NCBI GenBank assembly: GCA_035565615.1
Contig: DATMSB010000062.1
Coordinates: forward strand, 1 to 64,000
Length of the DNA: 64,000 bases
Reading direction: 5' to 3'
From: Vulgatibacter sp035565615
GTDB lineage: Bacteria > Myxococcota > Myxococcia > Myxococcales > Vulgatibacteraceae
Shown: positions 49,360 through 58,199 of the stretch, one piece after another
Layout of the letters: each line of letters opens with the position of its first letter
How positions within the stretch are numbered: position 1 is the stretch's first letter
Made by a program: the position numbers and the translations under genes
The notes under the pieces: generated by a model
What the model was told of the DNA's origin: nothing
Seen by the model: only the letters and a program-made list of their open reading frames with translations
The model's database searches: none

Positions 49360-49825
49360 GTCCGGCAGGCGGCGGCTCGCGATCGGCGCGCTCTTCGGGA
49401 TCGCCGCGCTGGGCATCGCCGGCGCGGTGGTGATGAGCCAGCGCCTCCCCGACGGGGCGCAGGAGCCGGTGTGGGATCGCGAGCCCTGCGCCCACTGCCT
49501 CATGCACGTGGGGGATCCCTCGTTCGCGGCGCAGATGCAGCTGCGAGACGGGAGGATCCTCCACTTCGACGATCCCGGGTGCCTCCTCGAGCAGCTGCCG
49601 GCGACGCACCGGGAGGACGTCCACGCGGTCTGGTTCCACCACGTCCGCGAGGACCGCTGGATCCGGGGCGACGAGGTGGCCTTCCTTCGCACCGAGCCCA
49701 CGCCGATGGGCTACGGCCTGGGGGCGGTGGATCGAGGCAGCCCGGGGTCGATCTCCCTCGACGAGGCGATCGCCACCCTCTCCAACGAAGGACGATCGGA
49801 GGACGGACATGGACGCGCTCCGTGA
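49352..49825 (+). CDS. nosL: NosL copper chaperone
   Basis: A 157-residue membrane-anchored periplasmic protein. A helix at about 9-29 precedes the NosL signature EPCAHCLMHVGD with copper ligands C46, C49 and M51. A second conserved segment reads LRDGRILHFDDPGCLLEQL. NosL binds Cu(I) and delivers it during NosZ maturation. There is no lipobox; it seems to use an uncleaved anchor. It overlaps nosF upstream and nosY downstream. Confidence 0.92.
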   Translation: MAESGRRRLAIGALFGIAALGIAGAVVMSQRLPDGAQEPVWDREPCAHCLMHVGDPSFAAQMQLRDGRILHFDDPGCLLEQLPATHREDVHAVWFHHVREDRWIRGDEVAFLRTEPTPMGYGLGAVDRGSPGSISLDEAIATLSNEGRSEDGHGRAP

Positions 49826-50648
49826 GTTCCTCGCCGCCGCGCGCCTCGACCTCGCCGAGGTGCGGCGCTCCCGATGGCTCCTCTTCTCCGCCGCCATCTA
49901 CGCCCTCGTCGCGGGCGTCTTCGTGCTGGTCGGCATGCGGGAGTCGACGCTCCTGGGCTTCACGGGGATGGGCCGCGTCCTCCTCGCCTTCGTCCACGCG
50001 CTGCTGCTCCTCCTCCCGCTCCTCGCCCTGATGGCGACGGGGCAGGTGATCAACCGGGCCCGGGAGGACGGCACCATCGAGCTCCTCTTCAGCCACCCGA
50101 TGCGCCGCACCACCTTCTTCACGGCGGTGTCGCTCACCCGCTACCTGGTCCTGGTCCTGCCCCTCGTCGCGCTGATGGTAGGGATGGGGCTATTGGGGCG
50201 GCTCGCCTTCGGCGACGCCATCCCCTGGACGTTCCTCCTCCGAGCGCTCGGGATCTGCTGCGCCCTGATCGCCGCGTTCGCGGGCCTCGGGATCGCCATC
50301 TCCACCTTCGTGCGCAGCCAGGCGAAGGCGCTGATCTGGATGCTGCTCGCCTGGGCCGGCGGCATCGCGCTCCTCGACTTCGCCCTGGTGGGGATGATGC
50401 TGCAGTGGCAGCTCAACCCGCAGAGCGTGTTCATCCTCGCCGGGATCAACCCGGTCCAGGCCGCGCGGATGGCGCTGCTCTCGGAGGCCCAGCCCGACCT
50501 GTCCACCCTCGGCCCGGTGGGCTTCTACCTCTCCAACCGGATCGGCCAGGCCGCGCTCCGCGGGCTCGGCATCGCCTGGCCCCTCGCATTCGGGGTCGGC
50601 GCCTGGCTCCTCTCCCTCTTTCGCTTCCGCAGCGGAGATCTCGTATGA
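49809..50648 (+). CDS. nosY: NosY ABC transporter permease
   Basis: A 279-residue inner-membrane protein with about six helices. Typical phrases are NRAREDGTIELLFSHPMRR near residue 80 and LGIAISTFVRSQAKALIWMLLAW in the middle. It is the membrane partner of NosF. The start overlaps the end of nosL by 17 bases, and the stop overlaps the start of the next membrane-protein gene by ATGA. Confidence 0.9.
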   Translation: MDALREFLAAARLDLAEVRRSRWLLFSAAIYALVAGVFVLVGMRESTLLGFTGMGRVLLAFVHALLLLLPLLALMATGQVINRAREDGTIELLFSHPMRRTTFFTAVSLTRYLVLVLPLVALMVGMGLLGRLAFGDAIPWTFLLRALGICCALIAAFAGLGIAISTFVRSQAKALIWMLLAWAGGIALLDFALVGMMLQWQLNPQSVFILAGINPVQAARMALLSEAQPDLSTLGPVGFYLSNRIGQAALRGLGIAWPLAFGVGAWLLSLFRFRSGDLV

Positions 50649-51304
50649 GCCAGAAGGAGTCGATGTTCGCTCGGTTCCAGGCCTTCCTCGATCGCCCCAT
50701 CTTCCCGTCGGCCCGGATCGCCGTCGCGATCCTGACGATCCCCCTCGTGCTCTCGTTCACCATGCCGATCTGGAAGATCAGCATGGTGGCGCCCCAGTAC
50801 CCCGACGGCCTCTACTTGTACATCTGGTCCTACAAGCTCGAGGGCGGCGCCGACGGCCAGCACATCGCCGAGATCAACACCCTCAACCACTACATCGGCA
50901 TGCGCGGGATCGACGACGCCGCGTCGGCCGATCTGGGCTGGATCCCCTTCGCCCTGGGGGCGCTGGTCCTCATCGCCCTGCGGGTGGCCGCCATCGGGAA
51001 CGTCCGCTCCCTCCTGGACCTGACGGTGCTGACGTCCTATGTGAGCCTCTTCGCGTTCGGGCGCTTCGTCTACCGGCTCTACGTCTTCGGCCACGACCTC
51101 GATCCGACGGCGCCCGTGAAGGTGGAGCCCTTCATGCCCGTGGTGATCGGAACCAAGCAGATCGCCAACTTCACCACCACCAGCCTGCCGATGGCCGGAA
51201 GCTACGGCATCGGCATCTTTGTCACCGGAACCCTTGTCGTCACTCTCTGGCACCTGGTGGCTGGACGCCAGGAAGCCAGGAGGGTGCGGAGATCCACAAC
51301 ATGA
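50645..51304 (+). CDS. Nos-associated membrane protein of unknown function
   Basis: A 219-residue inner-membrane protein with about four helices. A conserved-looking block follows the first helix: MPIWKISMVAPQYPDGLY, then EINTLNHYIGM with a His that could bind haem or copper. It is coupled by ATGA to nosY and overlaps the next lipoprotein gene by four bases. Membrane proteins of this kind recur in clade II nos loci, but I cannot assign it to NosB or another named protein. Confidence 0.6.
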   Translation: MSQKESMFARFQAFLDRPIFPSARIAVAILTIPLVLSFTMPIWKISMVAPQYPDGLYLYIWSYKLEGGADGQHIAEINTLNHYIGMRGIDDAASADLGWIPFALGALVLIALRVAAIGNVRSLLDLTVLTSYVSLFAFGRFVYRLYVFGHDLDPTAPVKVEPFMPVVIGTKQIANFTTTSLPMAGSYGIGIFVTGTLVVTLWHLVAGRQEARRVRRSTT

Positions 51305-51729
51305 GAAGCCTGCGCCTGCTCCCTGCCATCCTCCTCCTCTCCATCGCCGCGGCGTGCGGCTCGGACGATCCGAAGGATCCCGAGTTCACGGGCGATCCGC
51401 TCGCCACGATCACCTCCGACTCCGGCGCGCTGCGGCTGGAGATCCGCACCTCACCCCAGCCGCCCACCAAGGGCCCCGTGGACGTGGAGGTCGCGGTCGT
51501 CGACTCTGAGTCGGGCGCCCCCGTCGACGATCTCTCCATCGAGGTCTCGCCTTGGATGGGATCGATGGGGCACGGATCCAACACCGTGGACGCCGACGCC
51601 CTGGGCGAAGGCCGGTACCTCGCCACCGGGGCGCTCTTCTCCATGCCGGGGCCGTGGGAGCTGCGGTTCGCGATCTCCGGCGCGATCGACGACACCGCCG
51701 AGACGCCGAGCTTCGAAGTGCTCCCATGA
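51301..51729 (+). CDS. YtkA/FixH-like lipoprotein
   Basis: A 142-residue protein. The signal ends in a lipobox (SIAAACGSD, Cys 19). A single beta-sandwich follows: LRLEIRTSPQPPTKGPVDV, then SPWMGSMGHGSNTVDA and YLATGALFSMPGPWELRF. The Met/His-bearing MGSMGHGS segment is reminiscent of YtkA-like proteins linked to copper enzymes. It lies in the nos transcript and may help copper delivery, which is inference. It overlaps both neighbours. Confidence 0.65.
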   Translation: MRSLRLLPAILLLSIAAACGSDDPKDPEFTGDPLATITSDSGALRLEIRTSPQPPTKGPVDVEVAVVDSESGAPVDDLSIEVSPWMGSMGHGSNTVDADALGEGRYLATGALFSMPGPWELRFAISGAIDDTAETPSFEVLP

Positions 51730-52610
51730 CACCCTGGCCGCCAACCCTCGGGATCCGCGCCGCGGCGCTCCTCCTCCTCGCGGCGGTGCCCGCCGTGGCA
51801 CGGGCGTCTCCTTGCTGCGCGGGCGCCACCGTGGTCCCCGGCCGGCTCATGGTCCACGAGGACGCCCTCGTGGGCCTGGATCTGCGCGTCGGCCGGGAGC
51901 TCGGCGCCTTCGACGACGGCGCCGGCTTCAACACCGCCAGCGGAGACGAGCTCGCGTTCGAGCAGGGGATCTTCGCGGCGCTGCGGGTGGCCGAAAAGGG
52001 ACAGGTCGCGGCGCGGGCGCCCCTGGTGCAGACCTACCGCGACCTGCGGGGGACGAGGGAGTTCGGTGGCGGCCTCGGCGACCTCCAGATCGAGGCCCGC
52101 TGGGACTTCGTCGACGCCGGCCAGTACCTCGATCTGCCCGGGATCGCGATCGTCGCCAGCGCCGCGCTCCCCACCGGCCGCGCACCCGAGGCGGTGGAGC
52201 GTCCGCTGGGCACCGACGCCACCGGCACCGGCGCGTTCCAGGGCATGGGCGGCGTCGCCCTGGAGCACGTGGCGGGCGACTGGCTCGTGAGCGCCACCGG
52301 CACCGTGGGAGCCCGGGCCGCGCGCACGGTCTTCGGCGAGGAGGTCCCGGCGAGCGTGATCTGGTCCGCCGGGGCGACCGTGGGCCTCATGCTCCCTCGC
52401 GACGCCGTCGTGGCCCTCGCCGCGTCGCTCACCGACGAACCCGCCGCCGAGCGGCGTTGGTTGCGGCTCGGCATCTCCGCCGGTATGCCTCTCTCCGACG
52501 AGTGGAGGCTCCAGGGTGGTCTCTTCGGCGACCCCCCGTTGGGTGGTTTCGGTCGCAACCAGCCCGCGTCGGCGGGCCTCTCCTTCGTGCTGATCCGTTC
52601 GTGGTCGTGA
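51726..52610 (+). CDS. Outer-membrane beta-barrel protein, nos-associated
   Basis: A 294-residue protein with a signal peptide (cleavage near ARA, residue 27). A Cys pair (SPCC) and many amphipathic strands of alternating pattern follow, such as LVGLDLRVGRELGAF and EFGGGLGDLQIEARWDF, closing with an aromatic strand (SFVLIRSW). It fits a 10-12 strand porin-like barrel. It is coupled to the YtkA-like gene. As part of the nos transcript it may admit copper or another small substrate. Confidence 0.6.
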   Translation: MTPWPPTLGIRAAALLLLAAVPAVARASPCCAGATVVPGRLMVHEDALVGLDLRVGRELGAFDDGAGFNTASGDELAFEQGIFAALRVAEKGQVAARAPLVQTYRDLRGTREFGGGLGDLQIEARWDFVDAGQYLDLPGIAIVASAALPTGRAPEAVERPLGTDATGTGAFQGMGGVALEHVAGDWLVSATGTVGARAARTVFGEEVPASVIWSAGATVGLMLPRDAVVALAASLTDEPAAERRWLRLGISAGMPLSDEWRLQGGLFGDPPLGGFGRNQPASAGLSFVLIRSWS

Positions 52611-52618
52611 GGCGCCCC

Positions 52619-53173
52619 ATGAGATACCTGCTGCTGCCCGTCCTTCTCGCCCTCGCCGTCCCGGTGGCCGCCCAGGGCGACGTCCTCGACGTCGCCCTCG
52701 AGGGGACCGACGGCAAGGCCGCGACCCTGCGCGAGCGGATGGGGGACAAGCCGTTCCTCCTCCTCACCTTCTTCTCGGCCTCGTGCCCCTGCCAGTCGCT
52801 GCACGACCCCCGCATCCGCGAGCTCCACGAGCGGTTCGGCGATCGGATCGAGATCCTCTCGATCGATCCCGAGGCCCACTCCTCGCTCGCGCGGGATCTC
52901 GAGGAGGCGAAGAAGCGCGGCTACCCGTTCCCGATCCTCTCCGATCCGGACGGGGTGGTCGCCGACGCCGTGGGCGCCCGCTTCGCGACCTACACGGTGA
53001 TCCTCGACGCCGACGGCGAGGTGCGGTACCGCGGCGGCTGGGACACCGATCGAACCCGCCTCACCGACGACGCTCGGCAGTGGGTTCGCGATGCGGTCGT
53101 GCGACTCCTCGCCGGCGAGGAGCCCGAGACGCGGGAGACGAAGGCGTTCGGCTGCTACCTGCGCCGTCGCTGA
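52619..53173 (+). CDS. AhpC/TSA-type periplasmic redoxin
   Basis: A 184-residue secreted thioredoxin-fold protein with a signal peptide ending near VAAQG. The redox motif is SASCPCQSLHD (Cys-Pro-Cys), and a conserved Cys near the C-terminus sits in KAFGCYLRR. A cis-Pro-type segment occurs around FATYTVILDADG. It follows the barrel gene by 8 bases and ends the nos transcript. It may keep copper-site or cytochrome cysteines reduced. Confidence 0.75.
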   Translation: MRYLLLPVLLALAVPVAAQGDVLDVALEGTDGKAATLRERMGDKPFLLLTFFSASCPCQSLHDPRIRELHERFGDRIEILSIDPEAHSSLARDLEEAKKRGYPFPILSDPDGVVADAVGARFATYTVILDADGEVRYRGGWDTDRTRLTDDARQWVRDAVVRLLAGEEPETRETKAFGCYLRRR

Positions 53174-53289
53174 GGGAGCGCGGTTGCCCGAGGGGGCGAT
53201 CCGTGTCCGTGGCGCGATGGTCGCCTGCCGCACGCTGGGGGCTTTCGGTTCGGTTGCCCCGCGGCGGGGCCGTCCCCACCCTCGGCGGG

Positions 53290-54435
53290 ATGTCCCGCGA
53301 AGCCATCCGGTCGGCGGCCTGGGGGTTGGCCGCGTCCATCGCCCTCGCCGCCGCCATCGTGGTCGGCTCGAGGAACCTCGCCCACTTCGACGCCGCCCTG
53401 GTCGCCTACACCTTCGCCGTGCTCTTCGCGACCTTCGGGCTCACCTACCGCTACGTGATGTGGTTGCAGCGCCCGCCCACCGCGCTCTACTGGCGGCGGG
53501 GCTGGCAGGCCTTCCTCGACCCGCGGCACCTCCTGCGCAACGTCGGCGCGTTCCTGGGGCGGATGGGGAGCGAGGTCGCCGCCAACGGCTTCATCTTCCG
53601 CCGCGACGCCCTCCGCGGGCTCACCCACCTGCTGATCATGTGGGGCTGCATCCTCGCCGTGGCGATCACCTTCCCGCTGGTCTTCGGCTGGCTGCACTTC
53701 CGCCCCGTCGCCGGCGACCTCTCCACGTACGAGACGGTGATCTTCGGCTGGCCGGTGTTCCGGTTCCCCCACCGAGGCGCCGGCGCCTTCTTCATGTTCC
53801 ACGGGCTGGTGTGGGTGTCGGTGCTGGTGATCCTCGGGGTGATGCTCGCAATGCGCCGGCGGATGCGCAACGAGGGACCCGCCGCCGTGCAGCGCTTCGT
53901 CGAGGACTTCCTGCCGCTGATCCTCCTCTTCGCCGTGAGCATGACGGGCCTGCTGCTCACCGCGAGCTACACGTGGATGAAGGGCTACGGCTACGTCTTC
54001 CTGGCCATCTTCCACGCGATCACCGTGATCGGCACCTTCCTGTGGCTGCCCTTCGGGAAGTTCTTCCATGTCTTCCAGCGGCCGGCGCAGCTCGGGGTGG
54101 GCTTCTACAAGGACGCGGGCGTCCGGGAGGGCAAGGCGGCGTGCCGCCGCTGCGGGCACGCGTTCACCACCGCCATGAAGGTCCGGGATCTCGTCGCCGT
54201 CGAGCGCGCCCTCGGCTACCGCTACGAGATCCCGGGCGACCCCGTGGAGCACTACCAGTGGATCTGCCCGCCGTGCCGGCGCGCGGCGTACGCGGCGGCG
54301 CAAGGGGCGGCGTGGCGGGGCAGGCGGGGCGGCGCGCCGATGGAGGGCGCCTCGCTGTCGATGCCCGCCTACGCGAACCCCGGCATGGGCGAGGGCCCGT
54401 TGGGCGCCGAGGACCGGGCGAACTTTCATCCTTGA
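53290..54435 (+). CDS. NarI-like membrane cytochrome b with Cys-rich tail
   Basis: A 381-residue membrane protein with about six helices. Candidate haem ligands are in LRGLTHLLIMWGC, FFMFHGLVWV and LAIFHAITVIGTF, followed by GKFFHVFQRPAQLG. This is the nitrate-reductase-gamma-like pattern. The C-terminal cytoplasmic tail adds two Cys pairs (CRRCGHAF and CPPCRRA) that could bind zinc or an Fe centre. It begins the molybdoenzyme operon, 10 bases ahead of the catalytic subunit, and is probably its quinol-facing subunit. Confidence 0.75.
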   Translation: MSREAIRSAAWGLAASIALAAAIVVGSRNLAHFDAALVAYTFAVLFATFGLTYRYVMWLQRPPTALYWRRGWQAFLDPRHLLRNVGAFLGRMGSEVAANGFIFRRDALRGLTHLLIMWGCILAVAITFPLVFGWLHFRPVAGDLSTYETVIFGWPVFRFPHRGAGAFFMFHGLVWVSVLVILGVMLAMRRRMRNEGPAAVQRFVEDFLPLILLFAVSMTGLLLTASYTWMKGYGYVFLAIFHAITVIGTFLWLPFGKFFHVFQRPAQLGVGFYKDAGVREGKAACRRCGHAFTTAMKVRDLVAVERALGYRYEIPGDPVEHYQWICPPCRRAAYAAAQGAAWRGRRGGAPMEGASLSMPAYANPGMGEGPLGAEDRANFHP

Positions 54436-54445
54436 GGGCCGCGGC

Positions 54446-56734
54446 ATGGACCGTCGTCCACTCCAGACGCCGACGCCGGGACTCGACCTCGAGGCGATCC
54501 GCCGCTTCGGTCCCTTCCGGGCCTGGGCCGCGGACGTGCGAGTGGACAGCGGCGTCGAGGTGGATCGGGTGGTGAAGACCCACTGCTGCTTCTGCGGGCA
54601 GCAGTGCGGCATGCAGCTCGAGGTCAAGGACGAGACCATCGTCGGCGTGAAGCCCTGGTACGAGTTCCCCTTCAACCGGGGGATGCTCTGCCCCAAGGGC
54701 GTGACCCGCCATCTGCAGCAGGCCCACCCCGATCGGCTCCTCCACGCCTACGAGCGCGATCCCGACGCGCCGGGCGGCTTTCGCCCCATGCCGTACGAGC
54801 AGGCGATCGAGCGGGTCGCCTCCGAGATCGATCGGATCCAGCGGGAGCACGGCAGGGACGCCTTCGCGATCCTCTCCGGCGCGAGCCTCACCACCGAGAA
54901 GACCTACCTGATGGGCAAGTTCGCCCACATGTGCCTGCGCACCGCCAACATCGACTACAACGGCCGCCTCTGCATGGTCAGCGCCGCCGGCGGCAACAAG
55001 AAGGCCTTCGGCGTCGATCGGGCGGCGAACCCATGGTCCGACATCCTGGGCGCCGAGGTGGTGTGGATCAGCGGCGCCAACGTGGCCGAGTGCGCTCCGA
55101 TCACGACCAACTACGTGTGGCAGGCGCGGGAGCAGGGCGCCAAGGTGATCGTCGTCGATCCACGGATCACGCCGATCGCGCGCACTTGCGATCTCTTCCT
55201 GCCGATCAAGCCGGGGCGCGACGCGGCGCTCTTCAACGGCGTCCTCCACCTCATGATCGAGAACGGCTGGATCGACCGCGGCTTCATCGAGGCCCACACC
55301 GTCGGCTTCGAGGAGGTGGCGAGGGAGGTCCGCGCGTGGACCCCGCGGCGCACGGCGGAGGTGACGGGGATCGCCGAGGAGCGGATCCGCCGGGCCGCCG
55401 AGTGGTGGGGAACGGCGAAGACCAGCTTCCTCATGCACGCCCGCGGCATCGAGCACCACACCAGCGGGGTGATCAACGTGCTCGGGGCGATCAACCTCGT
55501 CCTGGCGTCGGGGCGCATCGGAAGGCCGTTCTGCGGCTACGCCACCATCACGGGGCAGGGGAACGGGCAGGGCGGGCGAGAGCACGGCCAGAAGTGCGAC
55601 CAGCTCCCTGGCGGCCGCGACCTCGACGATTCGGCGCACCGCGCCTGGGTGGCGAAGGTGTGGGGGATGGATCCCGACGAGCTCCCCATGCCCGGCGCCG
55701 TGGCCTACGAGATCGTGCGCAAGGCGGCGCGCGGCGAGATCAAGGGGCTCCTCAGCATCTGCTTCAACCCGGTGGTCTCGCTGCCCGACAACAACTTCGT
55801 CCGCCGCGCCCTGGAGAAGCTCGAGTTCTACGCGGCGATCGACTTCTTCCTCAGCGAGACCGCGCGGTATGCCCACGTGGTGCTTCCGGGGTCCCTGCAC
55901 GAGGAGGACGAGGGGACCGTCACCCAGCTCGAGGGGCGGATCATCAAGATCAACCAGGTGGTGGATCCACCCGGCGAGGCGCGGCAGGACTGGCGGATCG
56001 TTCAGGACGTCGCCAGGGCCCTCGGCAGGGAGAAGGGCTTCGCCTTCCGTAGCACCCGCGAGATCTTCGAGGAGCTCCGCGTCGCGTCCAAGGGCTGGAT
56101 CATGGACTACTCCGGCGTCACCTGGGAGCGGGTGGAGCAGAACTTCGGCGTGTTCTGGCCCTGCCCCGACGAGGTGCCGGAGGGCGTGGCGCCGCCCCCG
56201 CCCCAGGGGACCGTGCGTCTCTTCGAGCCGGGTTCCTGGAACCCGATCGCCAGGGGCGCCGGCCCCTTCTACTTCCCCGACGGCAAGGCCCGCTTCAACG
56301 CCACCCCCTACGCCGGCCCCGCCGAGGACGTCGACGACGAGTACCCGATCATCCTCACCACCGGGCGGGTGGTGAGCCAGTTCCTCTCCGGCAACCAGAC
56401 GAGGCGGATCGGGCCGTTGGTGGACCACTATCCGGAGCCGCGACTCGAGGTGCACCCTGCGCTGGCGGCGAAGCTCGGCATCGCCCATGGGGACTGGACG
56501 CTCGCCGAGAGCCGTCGCGGGAACTGCACGCTCCGGGCGTCGGTGGTGCGCACCATCCGCCCGGACACCGTCTTCATCCCCTACCACTGGGGCGGCAGGA
56601 AGAGCGCGAACCAGCTCACCAACGCCGCCCTCGATCCCATCTCGGGGATCCCCGAATACAAGGTGTGCGCGGTGCGGGTGCGCAAGGCGGACGGGCCGCC
56701 CGAGTACGCCGACGTCCTCCAGCCGCAGCAATGA
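54446..56734 (+). CDS. Molybdopterin oxidoreductase, nitrate-reductase-like (NasA/NarB-type)
   Basis: A 762-residue enzyme. An N-terminal [4Fe-4S] site (C47, C50, C54, C82, with CCFCGQQCGM and LCPKG) is followed by the Mo-ligand Cys 176 in NGRLCMVSAA, the Nas/Nap pattern. Cofactor-binding phrases include VWISGANVAECAP and GYATITGQGNGQGGREHGQK, and the C-terminal molydopterin dinucleotide domain begins YPIILTTGRVVSQ. There is no twin-arginine signal, so it is probably cytoplasmic. Nitrate reduction is the likeliest role given neighbours, but formate or another substrate remains possible. Confidence 0.8.
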   Translation: MDRRPLQTPTPGLDLEAIRRFGPFRAWAADVRVDSGVEVDRVVKTHCCFCGQQCGMQLEVKDETIVGVKPWYEFPFNRGMLCPKGVTRHLQQAHPDRLLHAYERDPDAPGGFRPMPYEQAIERVASEIDRIQREHGRDAFAILSGASLTTEKTYLMGKFAHMCLRTANIDYNGRLCMVSAAGGNKKAFGVDRAANPWSDILGAEVVWISGANVAECAPITTNYVWQAREQGAKVIVVDPRITPIARTCDLFLPIKPGRDAALFNGVLHLMIENGWIDRGFIEAHTVGFEEVAREVRAWTPRRTAEVTGIAEERIRRAAEWWGTAKTSFLMHARGIEHHTSGVINVLGAINLVLASGRIGRPFCGYATITGQGNGQGGREHGQKCDQLPGGRDLDDSAHRAWVAKVWGMDPDELPMPGAVAYEIVRKAARGEIKGLLSICFNPVVSLPDNNFVRRALEKLEFYAAIDFFLSETARYAHVVLPGSLHEEDEGTVTQLEGRIIKINQVVDPPGEARQDWRIVQDVARALGREKGFAFRSTREIFEELRVASKGWIMDYSGVTWERVEQNFGVFWPCPDEVPEGVAPPPPQGTVRLFEPGSWNPIARGAGPFYFPDGKARFNATPYAGPAEDVDDEYPIILTTGRVVSQFLSGNQTRRIGPLVDHYPEPRLEVHPALAAKLGIAHGDWTLAESRRGNCTLRASVVRTIRPDTVFIPYHWGGRKSANQLTNAALDPISGIPEYKVCAVRVRKADGPPEYADVLQPQQ

Positions 56735-56786
56735 GCCGCCAGGGGAGGCGCTCCCCCTGCACCGGCCCTCTCCCCGAAGGGAGCCC

Positions 56787-57419
56787 ATGGCCGTCCCCGA
56801 CGATCTCTTCTTCTACGTGGATCCCGGACGCTGCATCGGGTGCCAGTCCTGCGTGCAGGCCTGCATGCAGTGCGACACCCACAAGGGCCAGTCGATGATC
56901 CAGCTCGACCAGGTGGACAGGGAGGCGTCCACGCAGACCGTGCCCATGGTCTGCATGCACTGCGACTCGCCCACCTGCGCGGAGGTCTGCCCCGCCGACG
57001 CCATCAAGAAGACCGAGGACGGCGTGGTGCAGACCGCCCGCAAGCCGAGGTGCATCGCATGCAACAACTGCGTGCTGGCCTGCCCCTTCGGCGTGCCGAA
57101 GATGAACACCGGCATGCACCTGATGATGAAGTGCGACATGTGCTACGACCGCACCTCCATCGGTCTCAAGCCGATGTGCGCATCGGTCTGCCCCAGCCAG
57201 GCGCTCGCCTTCGGGACCCGCGAGGAGATCGAGCGCACCCGCCCGAACTCCCAGGCGATCGACGCCTTCCGCTTCGGCGATCAGATCATCCGCACCAAGG
57301 TGAAGCTGATGGTGCCTCGCGACGCGCCCCAGGAGGTGCTCGACGTCACCGGGGCGCTCCACCAGCCCACGATCGGCCGGGACGCGGTCGAGAGCGTCTT
57401 CGAGGAGGAGGGCACGTGA
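56787..57419 (+). CDS. Four-cluster ferredoxin subunit (DmsB/NrfC-like)
   Basis: A 210-residue protein with four Cys groups in DmsB order: CIGCQSCVQAC, CMHCDSPTCAEVCP, CIACNNCVLACP and CDMC with CASVCP. They would hold four [4Fe-4S] clusters that wire the molybdenum site to the membrane subunit. No signal peptide. It follows the catalytic subunit gene by 52 bases and its stop overlaps the Rieske start (GTGA). Confidence 0.88.
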   Translation: MAVPDDLFFYVDPGRCIGCQSCVQACMQCDTHKGQSMIQLDQVDREASTQTVPMVCMHCDSPTCAEVCPADAIKKTEDGVVQTARKPRCIACNNCVLACPFGVPKMNTGMHLMMKCDMCYDRTSIGLKPMCASVCPSQALAFGTREEIERTRPNSQAIDAFRFGDQIIRTKVKLMVPRDAPQEVLDVTGALHQPTIGRDAVESVFEEEGT

Positions 57420-57982
57420 TCGATCCCATCAGCGCGGGGCGGATCCGCCCCGAGAGTCGCACCACGCCTCCCGACGGCAGCCCCCACCGCCTGCAGCCCA
57501 AGTGGCGAAGGGACTTCCCCATCGACACCGGCCAGGACGAGTACGTCTCCCGCCGGGAGCTGGTGAAGTTCATGGTCCTCACCAGCGGCGCTTTCGCGGT
57601 GGGGCAGTTCTGGCTGGTGGCGCGCAGCCTCGTCCGGCGCGGCGTCACGCAGCCTGCGCCGGCGCCCGTCGCCGCCGTCGACGAGCTGCCGGTGGGCGGC
57701 GCCAAGACCTTCCGCTATCCGGAGGGGAGCAGCCCGCGGATCTTGGTGCGGCTCGACGAGGAGCGCTTCGTCGCCTACGACCAGCAGTGCACCCACCTGC
57801 TCTGCCCGGTGGTGCCGGCGGTCCGGGAGGGCGCGCTCCATTGCCCGTGCCACAACGGCTGGTTCGACCTCGAGACCGGCCGGCCCACGGCGGGGCCGCC
57901 GCGCCGCGCGCTCCCCCGCGTGCTCGTCGAGACCCGCGGCGGGCAGGTGTGGGCCACTGGCGTCGAGGAGCCGTCGACGTGA
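57416..57982 (+). CDS. Membrane-anchored Rieske [2Fe-2S] protein
   Basis: A 188-residue protein with a GTG start. A twin-arginine-type anchor (SRRELVKFMVLTSGAF, from residue 45) precedes the Rieske domain. Cluster ligands are C125 and H127 (CTHLLC) and C143 and H146 (CPCHNGW), with the C130-C145 disulfide pair also present. It is thus an intact high-potential Rieske protein. Its presence in an operon with a cytochrome b and a molybdoenzyme suggests a quinol-oxidising route to the enzyme. It is coupled to both neighbours. Confidence 0.85.
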   Translation: MIDPISAGRIRPESRTTPPDGSPHRLQPKWRRDFPIDTGQDEYVSRRELVKFMVLTSGAFAVGQFWLVARSLVRRGVTQPAPAPVAAVDELPVGGAKTFRYPEGSSPRILVRLDEERFVAYDQQCTHLLCPVVPAVREGALHCPCHNGWFDLETGRPTAGPPRRALPRVLVETRGGQVWATGVEEPST

Positions 57983-58197
57983 GCGGCCGCCCGCCCTTCG
58001 TCCGCTCGCGGAGGATGACGATCGTCAACGGCATCCTCATCCTCGTCATCGTCCTGGTGTCGCTGCAGCTCTGGCTGCTCACCGCCACCATGAACGCGTG
58101 GCTGGGAGGAGACGACGAGATCGTGGTGCCCGCCGCGGTGGTCAGCCTCGTCTGCCTGGGGCTGAACGCGGGGCTGCTGCGCTACCTGACGAGGTGA
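57979..58197 (+). CDS. Small two-helix membrane protein
   Basis: A 72-residue protein with a GTG start overlapping the Rieske stop. It has two hydrophobic segments (IVNGILILVIVLVSLQLWLL and VVPAAVVSLVCLGLNAGLL). It resembles small DUF-type subunits that accompany such Rieske and molybdoenzyme operons. Its role is presumably structural; it ends 2 bases before the channel gene. Confidence 0.65.
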   Translation: MSGRPPFVRSRRMTIVNGILILVIVLVSLQLWLLTATMNAWLGGDDEIVVPAAVVSLVCLGLNAGLLRYLTR

Positions 58198-58199
58198 GG

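Noticed and set aside
48976..49900. Minus-strand frames opposite nosF and nosL
   Set aside because: No motif or ribosome-binding site. The plus-strand frames have Walker and NosL copper motifs.
53230..53290. GC hairpin CCCCG-CGG-CGGGG as terminator of the nos operon
   Set aside because: The stem is only five pairs with no T-run, and such motifs are expected by chance in this GC-rich DNA.
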